64,000 nt of DNA from positions 114,189-178,188 of the forward strand of contig BOKS01000010.1 in NCBI GenBank assembly GCA_016861105.1. Direction: 5' to 3'. Under the pieces are notes generated by a model that was not told the origin of the DNA, did no database searches, and saw nothing but the letters and a program-made list of their open reading frames with translations. Position numbers and translations under genes: made by a program. This DNA is from Betaproteobacteria bacterium (GTDB lineage Bacteria; Pseudomonadota; Gammaproteobacteria; Burkholderiales; Casimicrobiaceae). Positions 8,511 to 16,477 of the stretch are shown here, in pieces; position 1 is the stretch's first letter; each line of letters begins with the position of its first letter.

Positions 8511-9518
8511 TCAGTTGCCGGCGATCGTGCTCATGACCGCCATGCGCACGGCGATGCCGAACGTCACCTGCGGCAGGATCACGCTGCGCTCGCCGTCGGC
8601 GACGGGCGAGTCGATCTCCACGCCGCGGTTCATCGGGCCCGGGTGCATGACGATCGCGTCGGGCTTCGCGCGCGCGAGCTTCTCGGCCGTCAACCCGTAG
8701 TGCTTGAAGTACTCGCCCGACGAGGGCAGCAGCGCGCCGCGCATCCGCTCGCTCTGCAGCCGCAGCATCACGACCACGTCGCAGCCGTCGAGCCCGGCGC
8801 GCATGTCGTGGAACGGCCGCACGCCCAGCGACTCGACGAACGGCGGCAGCAGCGTGGCGGGGCCGACGACGCGGACGTCCGGCGCGCCGAGCGTGGTGAG
8901 CCCGTGGATCAGCGAGCGCGCGACGCGCGAGTGCAGCACGTCGCCCACGATCACCACCGACAGCGCGCGGAAGTCGCGCTTGTAGTGGCGGATCGTGTAG
9001 AGGTCGAGCAGTCCCTGCGACGGGTGCGCGTGGCGGCCGTCCCCGGCGTTGATCACGTGCACGTGATGGCGGCCGGTCGCGACCAGGTGCCGCGCGATCA
9101 GGTGCGGCGCGCCGGACTGCCCGTGCCGCACGACGAAGACGTCCGCGTTCATCGCGCACAGGTTGTCGATGGTGTCGAGCAGCGTCTCGCCCTTGCTGGT
9201 CGACGACACGCCGATGTTCAGGTTGACGACGTCGGCGGACAGGCGCTTCGCGGCGATCTCGAAGGTGGTGCGCGTGCGCGTCGAGCTCTCGAAGAACAGG
9301 TTGAAGATGGTCTTGCCGCGCAGCAGCGGCACCTTCTTCACCTCGCGCTCGCCGATCGACACGAAGGGCTCGGCGGCGTCGAGGATGCCCTCGATCGCCT
9401 CCGCCGGCAGCCCCTCGAGGGTCAGCAGGTGCGTGAGCTTGCCTTCGGCGTTGAGCTGCGGATGGCGCGGGCGCGCGCCGGGAGGCGGCGGCGGAGCGGT
9501 CGCGGCGCGCGCCGTCAC
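8511..9518 (-). CDS. pyrB: Aspartate carbamoyltransferase catalytic subunit
   Basis: It condenses carbamoyl phosphate and aspartate to carbamoyl-aspartate, the committed step of pyrimidine synthesis. The 335-residue product shows the carbamoyl phosphate loop [10 protein letters not shown], the [12 protein letters not shown] block, and [11 protein letters not shown] near the C-terminus. A Pro-rich N-terminal extension of about 20 residues precedes [11 protein letters not shown], as in Pseudomonas-type enzymes whose N-terminus is involved in regulation with PyrC'. No pyrI is present. The start is GTG at 9518, overlapping the pyrR stop (GTGA), so translation is coupled. Confidence 0.95.
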   Translation of the reverse strand: MTARAATAPPPPPGARPRHPQLNAEGKLTHLLTLEGLPAEAIEGILDAAEPFVSIGEREVKKVPLLRGKTIFNLFFESSTRTRTTFEIAAKRLSADVVNLNIGVSSTSKGETLLDTIDNLCAMNADVFVVRHGQSGAPHLIARHLVATGRHHVHVINAGDGRHAHPSQGLLDLYTIRHYKRDFRALSVVIVGDVLHSRVARSLIHGLTTLGAPDVRVVGPATLLPPFVESLGVRPFHDMRAGLDGCDVVVMLRLQSERMRGALLPSSGEYFKHYGLTAEKLARAKPDAIVMHPGPMNRGVEIDSPVADGERSVILPQVTFGIAVRMAVMSTIAGN

Positions 9519-10027
9519 GCCGGCTCCACGCCCAGCGACAGCGTGCCGCCTTCGCCGCGCGCCAGCACGATCGACAGGTCGCGGGCGACCGCGAGCCGCG
9601 CCCCGGCGTAGGTCGCCTCGATCGGCAGCTCGCGCCCGCCGCGGTCCACCAGCACCGCGAGCTCGACGCGGTCGGGGCGGCCGAAGTCGAACAACTCGTT
9701 GATGGCGGCACGCACGCTGCGGCCGGTGTAGAGCACGTCGTCGACGAGCACGATCGACGCGCCCTCGACGTCGAACGGCAGCTCGGTGCGCTTCGTGTTC
9801 GCCTTGAGGCCCTTGCGCTTGAAGTCGTCGCGGTAGTAGGCGACGTCGACGAAGCCGAGCGGATGCTCGCCGGGCAGCATCTCGGCCAGCCGCTCCGCGA
9901 GCCACGCGCCGCCCGAGTAGATGCCGACGAACGCCGCGTCGCGCGCGACGGCGCCGGCCATGCGCTCCGCCAGCGCGGCGAGCAGCGCCTCGGCGTCGGG
10001 AAGCGCGGCGTCAGCGGAGGCGCTCAT
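9515..10027 (-). CDS. pyrR: Bifunctional pyr operon regulator / uracil phosphoribosyltransferase
   Basis: A type I phosphoribosyltransferase-fold protein of 170 residues. The PRPP-binding motif [16 protein letters not shown] is intact, and the family signature [10 protein letters not shown] is present near residue 65. In Bacillus PyrR binds leader RNA and also has weak uracil phosphoribosyltransferase activity; in proteobacteria its regulatory role is less certain. It overlaps ruvX upstream by 17 bases and pyrB downstream by 4 bases, so it sits inside one operon. I saw no clear PyrR-binding attenuator in the algH leader. Confidence 0.92.
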   Translation of the reverse strand: MSASADAALPDAEALLAALAERMAGAVARDAAFVGIYSGGAWLAERLAEMLPGEHPLGFVDVAYYRDDFKRKGLKANTKRTELPFDVEGASIVLVDDVLYTGRSVRAAINELFDFGRPDRVELAVLVDRGGRELPIEATYAGARLAVARDLSIVLARGEGGTLSLGVEPA

Positions 10028-10508
10028 CGAACCACCCCTGCAGGATCGCCTGTGCCGCGAGCGCGTCGCGCGTCTCGCGCCCGCGGCGGCCCGCGCGCAC
10101 CCCGGCGAGCCGCCCCGCAGCCTCGGCCGTCGTGTGGCGCTCGTCGGCCGCGGCGACGGGGAGGCGGAAGCGCGCCGCGAGCTCGCGCGCGAAGCGCCGC
10201 GCCGCCTTCGTCATCGCGTGCTCGGTCCCGTCCGCGTGGACCGGAATGCCCACGACGAGCACGCCCGGCCGCCACTCCGCGACGAGCGCGCCGATGGCCG
10301 CGAACCGCGCCTCGCTGCGCGCCTCGTCGATCGTCGCGAGCGGGTGCGCCGCGCGCACGAGCGTGTTGCCGACGGCGACGCCGATGCGCCGGGTCCCGAA
10401 ATCGAAGGCGAGCACGGTGGCGTCGGGCGGCGGGCCGGCCGGCATCAGGACCGCGTGCGCGGCGCAGGCTGCGCCGCGTGCCGAAGCCCGGTGCGACGCG
10501 GCCGTCAT
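10011..10508 (-). CDS. ruvX: Putative Holliday junction resolvase / pre-16S rRNA nuclease YqgF
   Basis: An RNase H-fold nuclease of the YqgF/RuvX family, which in E. coli takes part in 16S rRNA 5' maturation. It has the first catalytic Asp in [15 protein letters not shown], then [14 protein letters not shown] and [10 protein letters not shown], as expected. Read from the ATG at 10508 (overlapping the algH stop as ATGA) it has 165 residues. An internal ATG at 10445 would give 144 residues, nearer the usual length, so the first 21 residues may be untranslated. It is part of the algH-ruvX-pyrR-pyrB-pyrC' cluster, a common order in beta- and gammaproteobacteria. Confidence 0.9.
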   Translation of the reverse strand: MTAASHRASARGAACAAHAVLMPAGPPPDATVLAFDFGTRRIGVAVGNTLVRAAHPLATIDEARSEARFAAIGALVAEWRPGVLVVGIPVHADGTEHAMTKAARRFARELAARFRLPVAAADERHTTAEAAGRLAGVRAGRRGRETRDALAAQAILQGWFDERLR

Positions 10509-11068
10509 GCGTGCCCGGCCCCGTCGGAGAGCTGCGCGAAGTCGATGCCGAGCAGGCGCATCGCGGCCGGCAGCCTGTCCTTGGGCTCGATCCCGAACAG
10601 CACGTCGGCGTCGGCTTCGACGGTCAGCCACGCGTTGGCCGCGAGCTCCTGCTCGAGCTGGCCCGCGGCCCACCCCGCGTAGCCCAGCGACACGATCATC
10701 GCCTCGGGACCCTCGCCGCGGCCGACGGCCTCGAGGATGTCCTTGGACGTCGTCAGGCCGAGCTCGTCGCTGATCGCGAGCGTGGACTGCCAGTTGCCGA
10801 GCGGCCGGTGCAGCACGAAGCCGCGATCGACCTGCACGGGGCCGCCGAACATCACCGGCGCGCCGCGCAGGCGCTGGTCGGCGAGCGGCACGTCGATCTG
10901 CTCGAACAGCGCCGACAGCGTCATGTCGATCGGACGGTTGACCACGAGCCCGAGCGCGCCGTCCGGGTTGTGCTCGCACACGTAGGTGAGCGTGTGGGCG
11001 AAATTGGGATCGGCCATGCTCGGCATGGCGATCAGGAAATGATGGGTGAGGTTGACGGTGGCACCCAT
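10505..11068 (-). CDS. algH: UPF0301 protein YqgE/AlgH
   Basis: A 187-residue member of the YqgE/AlgH family, described as a regulator of alginate synthesis in Pseudomonas but with no settled molecular function. Family landmarks are [16 protein letters not shown] at the start, [34 protein letters not shown] and [12 protein letters not shown] chose the ATG at 11068 because homologues begin close to the NLTHHF block. In addition, a likely -10 box (TACAAT) covers the alternative ATG at 11083, which would then not be transcribed. It is the first gene of the operon running to pyrC'. Confidence 0.9.
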   Translation of the reverse strand: MGATVNLTHHFLIAMPSMADPNFAHTLTYVCEHNPDGALGLVVNRPIDMTLSALFEQIDVPLADQRLRGAPVMFGGPVQVDRGFVLHRPLGNWQSTLAISDELGLTTSKDILEAVGRGEGPEAMIVSLGYAGWAAGQLEQELAANAWLTVEADADVLFGIEPKDRLPAAMRLLGIDFAQLSDGAGHA

Positions 11069-11081
11069 GGACGTGTGTCGC

Positions 11082-11112
11082 ATTGTAATCCGCGGCGGCG
11101 AGGGGGCACAAT
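11082..11112. promoter_or_regulatory. Overlapping divergent promoters of algH operon and phoD-like gene
   Basis: On the minus strand, TTGTGC (11111-11106) and TACAAT (11087-11082) are 18 bases apart. On the plus strand, TTGTAA (11083-11088) and CACAAT (11107-11112) are also 18 bases apart. The -10 of each overlaps the -35 of the other, making an ATTGT...ACAAT near-palindrome. Predicted start sites would leave a leader of only about 7 bases for algH and about 45 for the phosphatase gene. Confidence 0.4.
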
Positions 11113-11163
11113 TCGCGGCGCCGCGGCCGACGGGCCGATGCGCCGTCCGGAGGATCCCACACG

Positions 11164-12513
11164 ATGACCGCCCCGCCTCCGCTTTCGTTCCACGGTGCGC
11201 TTCGCCTTCTCGCGGCCTGCGCGCTCGCGGCGATGGCGAACGCCGCGCACGCCGGGCTCGTGGTGATGCACGGCTACGCGGACGTGACCAGCGCGCTGGT
11301 CTGGATCCAGGCCTCCGCGCCCGGGCCGATCACGGTGGCGTGGCGCCCGGAGGGCGACGAGCGCGAGCGCAGGATCGAGCTCGCGGCGACCGCCGAGCGC
11401 GAGTCGATCGTCGTCGCCCGCCTCACGGGCCTGGCACCCGGCGGCAGCGCCCGCTACAGCGTCGAGGGCGGCGGCGAGCGGCGCGAGGGCGTCGTGCGCG
11501 CGCAGGCCCACTTCGAGGACGCGAAGGCGGCGCCGCCGGTCACCATCGCGATCGGCTCGTGCTACTTCCTGAACGACGAGAACGGCATGCGGCCGCGCGA
11601 CCGCGACTACGGCGGCGAGGAGCACATCTTCGACGCGATCGCCGACAAGCGGCCCGACGTGATGCTGTGGCTCGGCGACAACGTCTACCTGCGGCGCCAG
11701 GAGTACCACGACACGGCGGCGATGGCGGCGCGCTACCGCGCGCAGCGCGCGGCCCCGCCGCTGCGGCGGCTGCTCACGGCGACGTCGCACCTGGCGATCT
11801 GGGACGACCACGACTTCGGGCCCAACGACGCCGACGGATCGTTCACGCTGAAGGGCGAGACCCTGCGCCTGTTCCGTCTCTACTGGGCAAACCCGGGCTA
11901 CGGGCTGCCGGAGACGCCCGGCATCTTCGGCGTCGCCAGCGCCGCGGACGTCGACTTCGTGCTGCTCGACGGGCGCTACCACCGCACGCACCCGCGCCTG
12001 CCGGACGGGCCGGACAAGACGATGTTCGGCGCCGCGCAGCTCGCGTGGCTGCGCTCGGCGCTGCTCAACGCGCGCGGCAGCGTGAAGCTCGTCGCCAACG
12101 GCAGCCAGTTCTGGAACGCGGCCTCGCGCTTCGAGGGCCTGCACCAGTTCCCCGGCGAGCAGAAGGCGCTGCACGATTTCCTGCTCGCGCAGCGCATTCC
12201 CGGCCTGCTGTTCCTCTCGGGTGATCGTCACTTCACCGAGCTGCTGCGGATCGACCGTCCCGGCGCCTACCCGCTCCACGAGTTCACGTCGAGCCCGCTC
12301 ACGTCGCGCGCGTGGGAGAAGCCCGAGGCGCGCGAGCGCGACAACCCGCAGGTCGTGCCCGGCACGCTCGTCGGACGCCGCCAGTTCGGCCTGATCCGGG
12401 TCACGGGACCGGGCGACGACCGGCGCATCGCCCTCGAGAGCTACGACGCGAAGGGCGCGCTCCTGTGGCGCCACGAGCTGCGCGCCCGCGACCTCGCGTT
12501 CCCGGCGCGATGA
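11164..12513 (+). CDS. PhoD-like alkaline phosphatase family protein (exported)
   Basis: A 449-residue metallophosphoesterase of the PhoD-like group. Residues 1-30 form a signal peptide (hydrophobic [13 protein letters not shown], cleavage near AHA-G), so it is probably periplasmic. The metal-binding order fits Pho[40 protein letters not shown], and [13 protein letters not shown]. PhoD enzymes hydrolyse phosphodiesters and monoesters using iron and calcium; substrate here is unknown. A ribosome-binding site (GGAGGA) precedes the ATG. The stop overlaps the photolyase ATG (ATGA), so the two are co-transcribed, though no functional link is obvious. Confidence 0.87.
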   Translation: MTAPPPLSFHGALRLLAACALAAMANAAHAGLVVMHGYADVTSALVWIQASAPGPITVAWRPEGDERERRIELAATAERESIVVARLTGLAPGGSARYSVEGGGERREGVVRAQAHFEDAKAAPPVTIAIGSCYFLNDENGMRPRDRDYGGEEHIFDAIADKRPDVMLWLGDNVYLRRQEYHDTAAMAARYRAQRAAPPLRRLLTATSHLAIWDDHDFGPNDADGSFTLKGETLRLFRLYWANPGYGLPETPGIFGVASAADVDFVLLDGRYHRTHPRLPDGPDKTMFGAAQLAWLRSALLNARGSVKLVANGSQFWNAASRFEGLHQFPGEQKALHDFLLAQRIPGLLFLSGDRHFTELLRIDRPGAYPLHEFTSSPLTSRAWEKPEARERDNPQVVPGTLVGRRQFGLIRVTGPGDDRRIALESYDAKGALLWRHELRARDLAFPAR

Positions 12514-14003
12514 CGCGCGTGCGCGGCAGCGGTTCCGGCGCGCCGGCGCGCGGCGGCGGGGAACGCACCGGCGCGCTCGTCTGGTTCCGCCGCGACCTGC
12601 GCGACCACGACCACGCCGCGCTCGCGCACGCGCTCGCCGACGGCGGGCCGGTCTGGTGCGCGTTCGTCTTCGACCGCGGGATCCTCGACGCGCTGCCGTC
12701 ACCGCGCGACCGGCGCGTCGCGTTCATCCACGCCAGCCTGGTCGAGCTCGACGCCGCGTTGCGCCGTCGCGGCGGCGGCCTGATCGTCCGCCACGACTTC
12801 GCGCGCGAGGCGATCCCGCGGCTCGCCGACGCGCTTCGCGTGGCCGCGGTCTACGCGAACCGCGACGTCGAGCCGGCCGCGCTGGACCGCGATGCGGCCG
12901 TGGCGCACGCCCTGTCGGACCGCGGCATCGCGCTGCGCACGTTCAAGGACCACGTCGTCTTCGAGCGCGACGAGATCCTGTCGAAGGCCGGCACGCCCTT
13001 CACCGTCTACACGCCCTACCGCAACGCGTGGCTCGCGCGGCTCGCGCCGCCGGACCTCGCATCGCACGACGTCCGGCCGCAACGAGGTGCGCTGGCCCGG
13101 CCGCCCGCGGAGCACGACCGCGGCATCCCGGCGCTGGAAACGATGGGATTCGTCGCGGCCGATCTCGCCGCGATCGGCGTCGAGCCGGGCATGCGCGGCG
13201 CGCGCGCGCGCTTCGCGGACTTCGCCGGGCGCATCGAGCGCTACGGCGAGGCGCGCGACTTTCCGGCCGTCGACGGCGTGTCGCACCTGTCGGTGCACCT
13301 GCGCTTCGGCACGATCTCGGTGCGCACGCTTGCCGCCGAGGCGCACGCGCGATCGCTGCGCCCGCGCGGCGACGGGGCCGCGAAGTGGCTGTCCGAGCTC
13401 GTCTGGCGCGAGTTCTACTCGCAGCTCCTCTGGCACTTCCCGCACGTCGTCCGCGGCGCGTTCCGGCGCGAGTACGACGCGCTGGCGTTCGAGAACGACC
13501 CCGCGCGCTTCGCGGCATGGTGCGAGGGCCGGACGGGCTATCCGCTCGTGGACGCGGCGATGCGCCAGCTGAACGCGACGGGGTACATGCACAACCGGCT
13601 GCGGATGGTCGCCGCGAGCTTCCTGGTCAAGGACCTGCTGGTCGACTGGCGGGCGGGCGAGCGCGTGTTCGCCGAGCGGCTGATCGACTTCGATCTCGCC
13701 TCGAACAACGGCGGCTGGCAATGGGCGGCGTCGACCGGCTGCGACGCGCAGCCGTGGTTCCGCATCTTCAATCCGGTGACGCAGTCGGAGCGCTTCGATC
13801 CCGACGGGACGTTCATCCGGCGCCACGTGCCCGAGGTGGCGGCGCTCGACGCGGGCGAGATCCACGCGCCGTGGAAGGTGCCGCCGGCGATCCAGCAGGC
13901 GAAGGGCGTGGAAGTCGGCCGCGAGTATCCCGCGCCGATCGTCGACCACGCGGCGCAGCGGGCGAAGGCGCTGGCGCTCTACGAAAAGGTGCGAAGCGGC
14001 TAG
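12510..14003 (+). CDS. phrB: Deoxyribodipyrimidine photolyase
   Basis: A 497-residue class I cyclobutane pyrimidine dimer photolyase, which uses light through FAD to repair UV lesions. The N-terminal Rossmann-like antenna domain starts at LVWFRRDLRDHDHAAL. The C-terminal FAD domain contains WLSELVWREFYSQLLW and NNGGWQWAASTGCDAQPWF, followed by RIFNPVTQSERFDPDG, the block typical of CPD photolyases rather than cryptochromes. The ATG at 12510 overlaps the previous stop by four bases. Its first 23 residues are Gly/Arg-rich and not conserved. It converges on the EF-G-like gene, with a strong hairpin between them. Confidence 0.93.
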   Translation: MTRVRGSGSGAPARGGGERTGALVWFRRDLRDHDHAALAHALADGGPVWCAFVFDRGILDALPSPRDRRVAFIHASLVELDAALRRRGGGLIVRHDFAREAIPRLADALRVAAVYANRDVEPAALDRDAAVAHALSDRGIALRTFKDHVVFERDEILSKAGTPFTVYTPYRNAWLARLAPPDLASHDVRPQRGALARPPAEHDRGIPALETMGFVAADLAAIGVEPGMRGARARFADFAGRIERYGEARDFPAVDGVSHLSVHLRFGTISVRTLAAEAHARSLRPRGDGAAKWLSELVWREFYSQLLWHFPHVVRGAFRREYDALAFENDPARFAAWCEGRTGYPLVDAAMRQLNATGYMHNRLRMVAASFLVKDLLVDWRAGERVFAERLIDFDLASNNGGWQWAASTGCDAQPWFRIFNPVTQSERFDPDGTFIRRHVPEVAALDAGEIHAPWKVPPAIQQAKGVEVGREYPAPIVDHAAQRAKALALYEKVRSG

Positions 14004-14123
14004 TGGACGGTAACAGCCCACCAGGACGCGTCGGGGCCGGGCGGCGGGGCGTGCCCGCACGCTGCAAAGTGCAGGCGGCCGCGGCGCGCAGGGGGCGCCG
14101 ACGGCCCCTTCGTCGAACGACGA

Positions 14124-14155
14124 GCGCGGGCGGGCACGCCCGTGCCCGCCCGCGT
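14124..14155. terminator. GC-rich hairpin between convergent phrB and EF-G-like gene
   Basis: Perfect inverted arms of 14 bases (14125-14138 and 14141-14154) with only two central bases between them lie 8 bases downstream of the minus-strand EF-G-like stop and about 120 bases after phrB. There is no clear T-run on either strand. It is probably a shared terminator or a 3'-end stabiliser for the convergent pair. The rest of the 159-base gap shows nothing else. Confidence 0.5.
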
Positions 14156-14162
14156 CGTTCGG

Positions 14163-16217
14163 TCAGTCTTCCTCGTGCTTGCGCTTCTTCTCGTACTCGG
14201 CGACGAGCTGCTGCTGCAGCGGCGCCGGCGCCGGCTCGTAGTGCGACAACGCCATCGTGAACGCGCCGTGGCCGCCGGTCACGGACTTGAGGCGGGCGCC
14301 GTAGCCGTCGAGCTCGACGAGCGGCGCCACGCCGGCGATCGCGAGCGCGCCCGGGCCGGCCGCCTTCGTGCCCGTGACCTGCCCGCGGCGCGACGAGAGG
14401 TCGCCGGCGATGTCGCCGGTGTTCGCTTCGGGACAGACGATCTCCACGCTGACGATGGGCTCCAGCACGGTCGGCCGCGCCTTCGCGACGGCCTCGAGGA
14501 ACGCCTTGCGGCCCGCCGTCACGAACGCGATCTCCTTCGAGTCGACCGGATGGTGCTTGCCGTCGAAGACGGTCACGCGGACGTCCTGCAGCGGGAAGCC
14601 GGCCACCGCACCCGTCGCCAGCACCTGCTCGACGCCCTTGCGCACGGCCGGCAGGAACTGGTTCGGGATCACGCCGCCCTTGGTCGCATCGACGAAGTCG
14701 AAGCCGGCGCCGCGCGGCAGCGGCTCGACGCGCAGCGCGACCTCGCCGAACTGGCCCGCGCCTCCGGTCTGCTTCTTGTGCCGGTAGGTCGCCTCGGCCT
14801 GGCCGGCGATCGTCTCGCGGTAGGGGATGCGCGGCGGCCGCGTGTCGATCTCCACCTTGAACTGCGTGGCCATGCGCTCGAGCACCGAGCGCAGGTGCAG
14901 CTCGCCGAGCGCGCGCAGCACCGTCTCGTTGCTGTGCGGGTCCTGCTCGACGACCAGCGTAGGATCCTCGGCGACGATCTTGTGCAGCACGTCCGAGATG
15001 CGCTGCTCGTCGCCGCGCTTGCGCGGCGCGATGGCCACGCCGTGCATCGGCTGCGGGAACTCGAGCGGGCGCATGTGGATCTGGTCCTCGTCGTGCGAGT
15101 CGTGCAGCACGACGTCGAACTCGATCTCGTCGACCTTCGCGACCGCCGCGATGTCGCCCGGGATGGCGCGCTCGACCTCGACGTTCTTCCCGCCCTGGAG
15201 CATGAACAGGTGGCCCACCTTGAACGGCTTGCGGCCGTCGCCGACGAAGAGCTGCGTGTCCTTGGTCACCGTGCCCTGGTGGACGCGGAAGATGCCGAGC
15301 TTGCCCACGAACGGGTCGATGACCACCTTGAACACGTGCGCGAGCACGTGCCTGCCCGGGTCCGGCTGCGAGCGGAACCCCTCGGCCGCGTCGCCCTCGC
15401 CCTTCACGAACAGCGGCGGATTCCCCTCCGCGGGGTTGGGCGCGAGCCGGACGAGGATGTCGAGCAGCTCCGCGACGCCCGCGCCCGTGCGCGCGGAGAC
15501 GAAGCAGACGGGCACGAGGTGGCCCTCGCGCAGCGCCTTCTCGAACGGAGCGTGCAGTTCGTCGGGTGCGATCTCCTCGCCCTGCTCGAGGTACTTCGCC
15601 ATCAGCGCCTCGTCGACCTCGACGACCTGGTCGACGAGGGCCTGGTGCGCGTCGGCGACCGACGAGAAGTCCGCCTCGCCGCTGGGATTGAAGAAGCAGT
15701 CGACGACCCTCGCGCCACCGCCGGCCGGCAGGTTGATGGGCAGGCACTCCTTGCCGAACGCCTGCTGGATCGCGGCCAGCGTCGCCGCCGGGTCGACGTT
15801 CTCCGCGTCGATCTTGTTCACGATCACGATGCGGCAGAGCCGGCGCCTGGCCGCCCACTCCATCATCCGCGACGTGATCATCTCGATGCCGGCCTGCGCG
15901 TTGACGACCACCGCGGCCGTCTCGACCGCGTCGAGCGCCCCGATCGCCTGCCCGATGAAGTCGGGGAAGCCCGGCGTGTCGATCAGGTGGATGCGCGCCT
16001 CCGGCAGGTCGAGGTGCAGGATCGACGAGCGCAGCGAGTGCTTCCAGCTCTTCTCCAGCGGATCGAAGTCGCTGACGGTGGTGCCGCGCTCGACGCTCCC
16101 CGCGGCGCCGACCGCCCCGCCGTGCGCGAGCAGCGCCTCGGCGAGCGTCGTCTTGCCGACGGCGCCGTGGCCCACCAGCGCTACGGTACGAAGTCGTTCC
16201 GTCGTGTACTGCGACAT
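14163..16217 (-). CDS. Elongation factor G-like GTPase (EF-G paralogue)
   Basis: A 684-residue translational GTPase with the five-domain EF-G layout, but of the paralogous EF-G2-like class. The P-loop is GHGAVGKTTL instead of GHIDAGKTT. GTTVSDFDPLEKSWKHS replaces the usual switch I region, followed by IDTPGFPDF (G3) and NKID (G4). The C-terminal domains (RPPRIPYRETI and SSRRGQVTGT) are intact. The gene is not next to rpsL-rpsG-tuf, where the housekeeping fusA lies, which supports paralogue status. Its role is unknown; members of this class are generally dispensable for bulk translation. A good -35/-10 pair and GGGAGG precede the ATG. Confidence 0.85.
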   Translation of the reverse strand: MSQYTTERLRTVALVGHGAVGKTTLAEALLAHGGAVGAAGSVERGTTVSDFDPLEKSWKHSLRSSILHLDLPEARIHLIDTPGFPDFIGQAIGALDAVETAAVVVNAQAGIEMITSRMMEWAARRRLCRIVIVNKIDAENVDPAATLAAIQQAFGKECLPINLPAGGGARVVDCFFNPSGEADFSSVADAHQALVDQVVEVDEALMAKYLEQGEEIAPDELHAPFEKALREGHLVPVCFVSARTGAGVAELLDILVRLAPNPAEGNPPLFVKGEGDAAEGFRSQPDPGRHVLAHVFKVVIDPFVGKLGIFRVHQGTVTKDTQLFVGDGRKPFKVGHLFMLQGGKNVEVERAIPGDIAAVAKVDEIEFDVVLHDSHDEDQIHMRPLEFPQPMHGVAIAPRKRGDEQRISDVLHKIVAEDPTLVVEQDPHSNETVLRALGELHLRSVLERMATQFKVEIDTRPPRIPYRETIAGQAEATYRHKKQTGGAGQFGEVALRVEPLPRGAGFDFVDATKGGVIPNQFLPAVRKGVEQVLATGAVAGFPLQDVRVTVFDGKHHPVDSKEIAFVTAGRKAFLEAVAKARPTVLEPIVSVEIVCPEANTGDIAGDLSSRRGQVTGTKAAGPGALAIAGVAPLVELDGYGARLKSVTGGHGAFTMALSHYEPAPAPLQQQLVAEYEKKRKHEED

Positions 16218-16255
16218 GCGTTCCTCCCGGTCGGATGGCCCTTGCGCTTCAGGCG

Positions 16256-16285
16256 AATGTACCCCGCCGCCGGGACGCCTGCCAA
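16256..16285 (-). promoter_or_regulatory. Sigma-70-type promoter of the EF-G-like gene
   Basis: On the minus strand TTGGCA (16285-16280) and TACATT (16261-16256) are separated by 18 bases, placing a transcription start near 16249, about 30 bases before the ATG at 16217. A GGGAGG ribosome-binding site lies between. The arrangement and spacing fit a housekeeping promoter. Confidence 0.45.
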
Positions 16286-16410
16286 TGCGCGGCGGCGCTC
16301 GTTCGCGGACTGTTGCGGCGCGTCAAGGAACGCGGAGGCGCACCGGCAGGCGCGGCCGGGGCGGCGACGGGTGCGGTCGCTGGCGCGGGCGCACGCGACC
16401 CGCCGGGCGT

Positions 16411-16433
16411 GGCCCCGGGCGATGCCCGGGGCC
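16411..16433 (-). terminator. Perfect hairpin downstream of chpA
   Basis: Ten-base perfect arms (16411-16420 and 16424-16433) enclose the triplet GAT. The hairpin is about 45 bases past the chpA stop and is the strongest structure in the 260-base gap between chpA and the EF-G-like gene. No T-run follows on the minus strand, so it may be a Rho-associated or processing 3' end for the Pil-Chp transcript. Confidence 0.4.
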
Positions 16434-16477
16434 CGCGCGCGGCGGCGACGACGCGTGCGTCGCGCGCGGGCGGCGCG

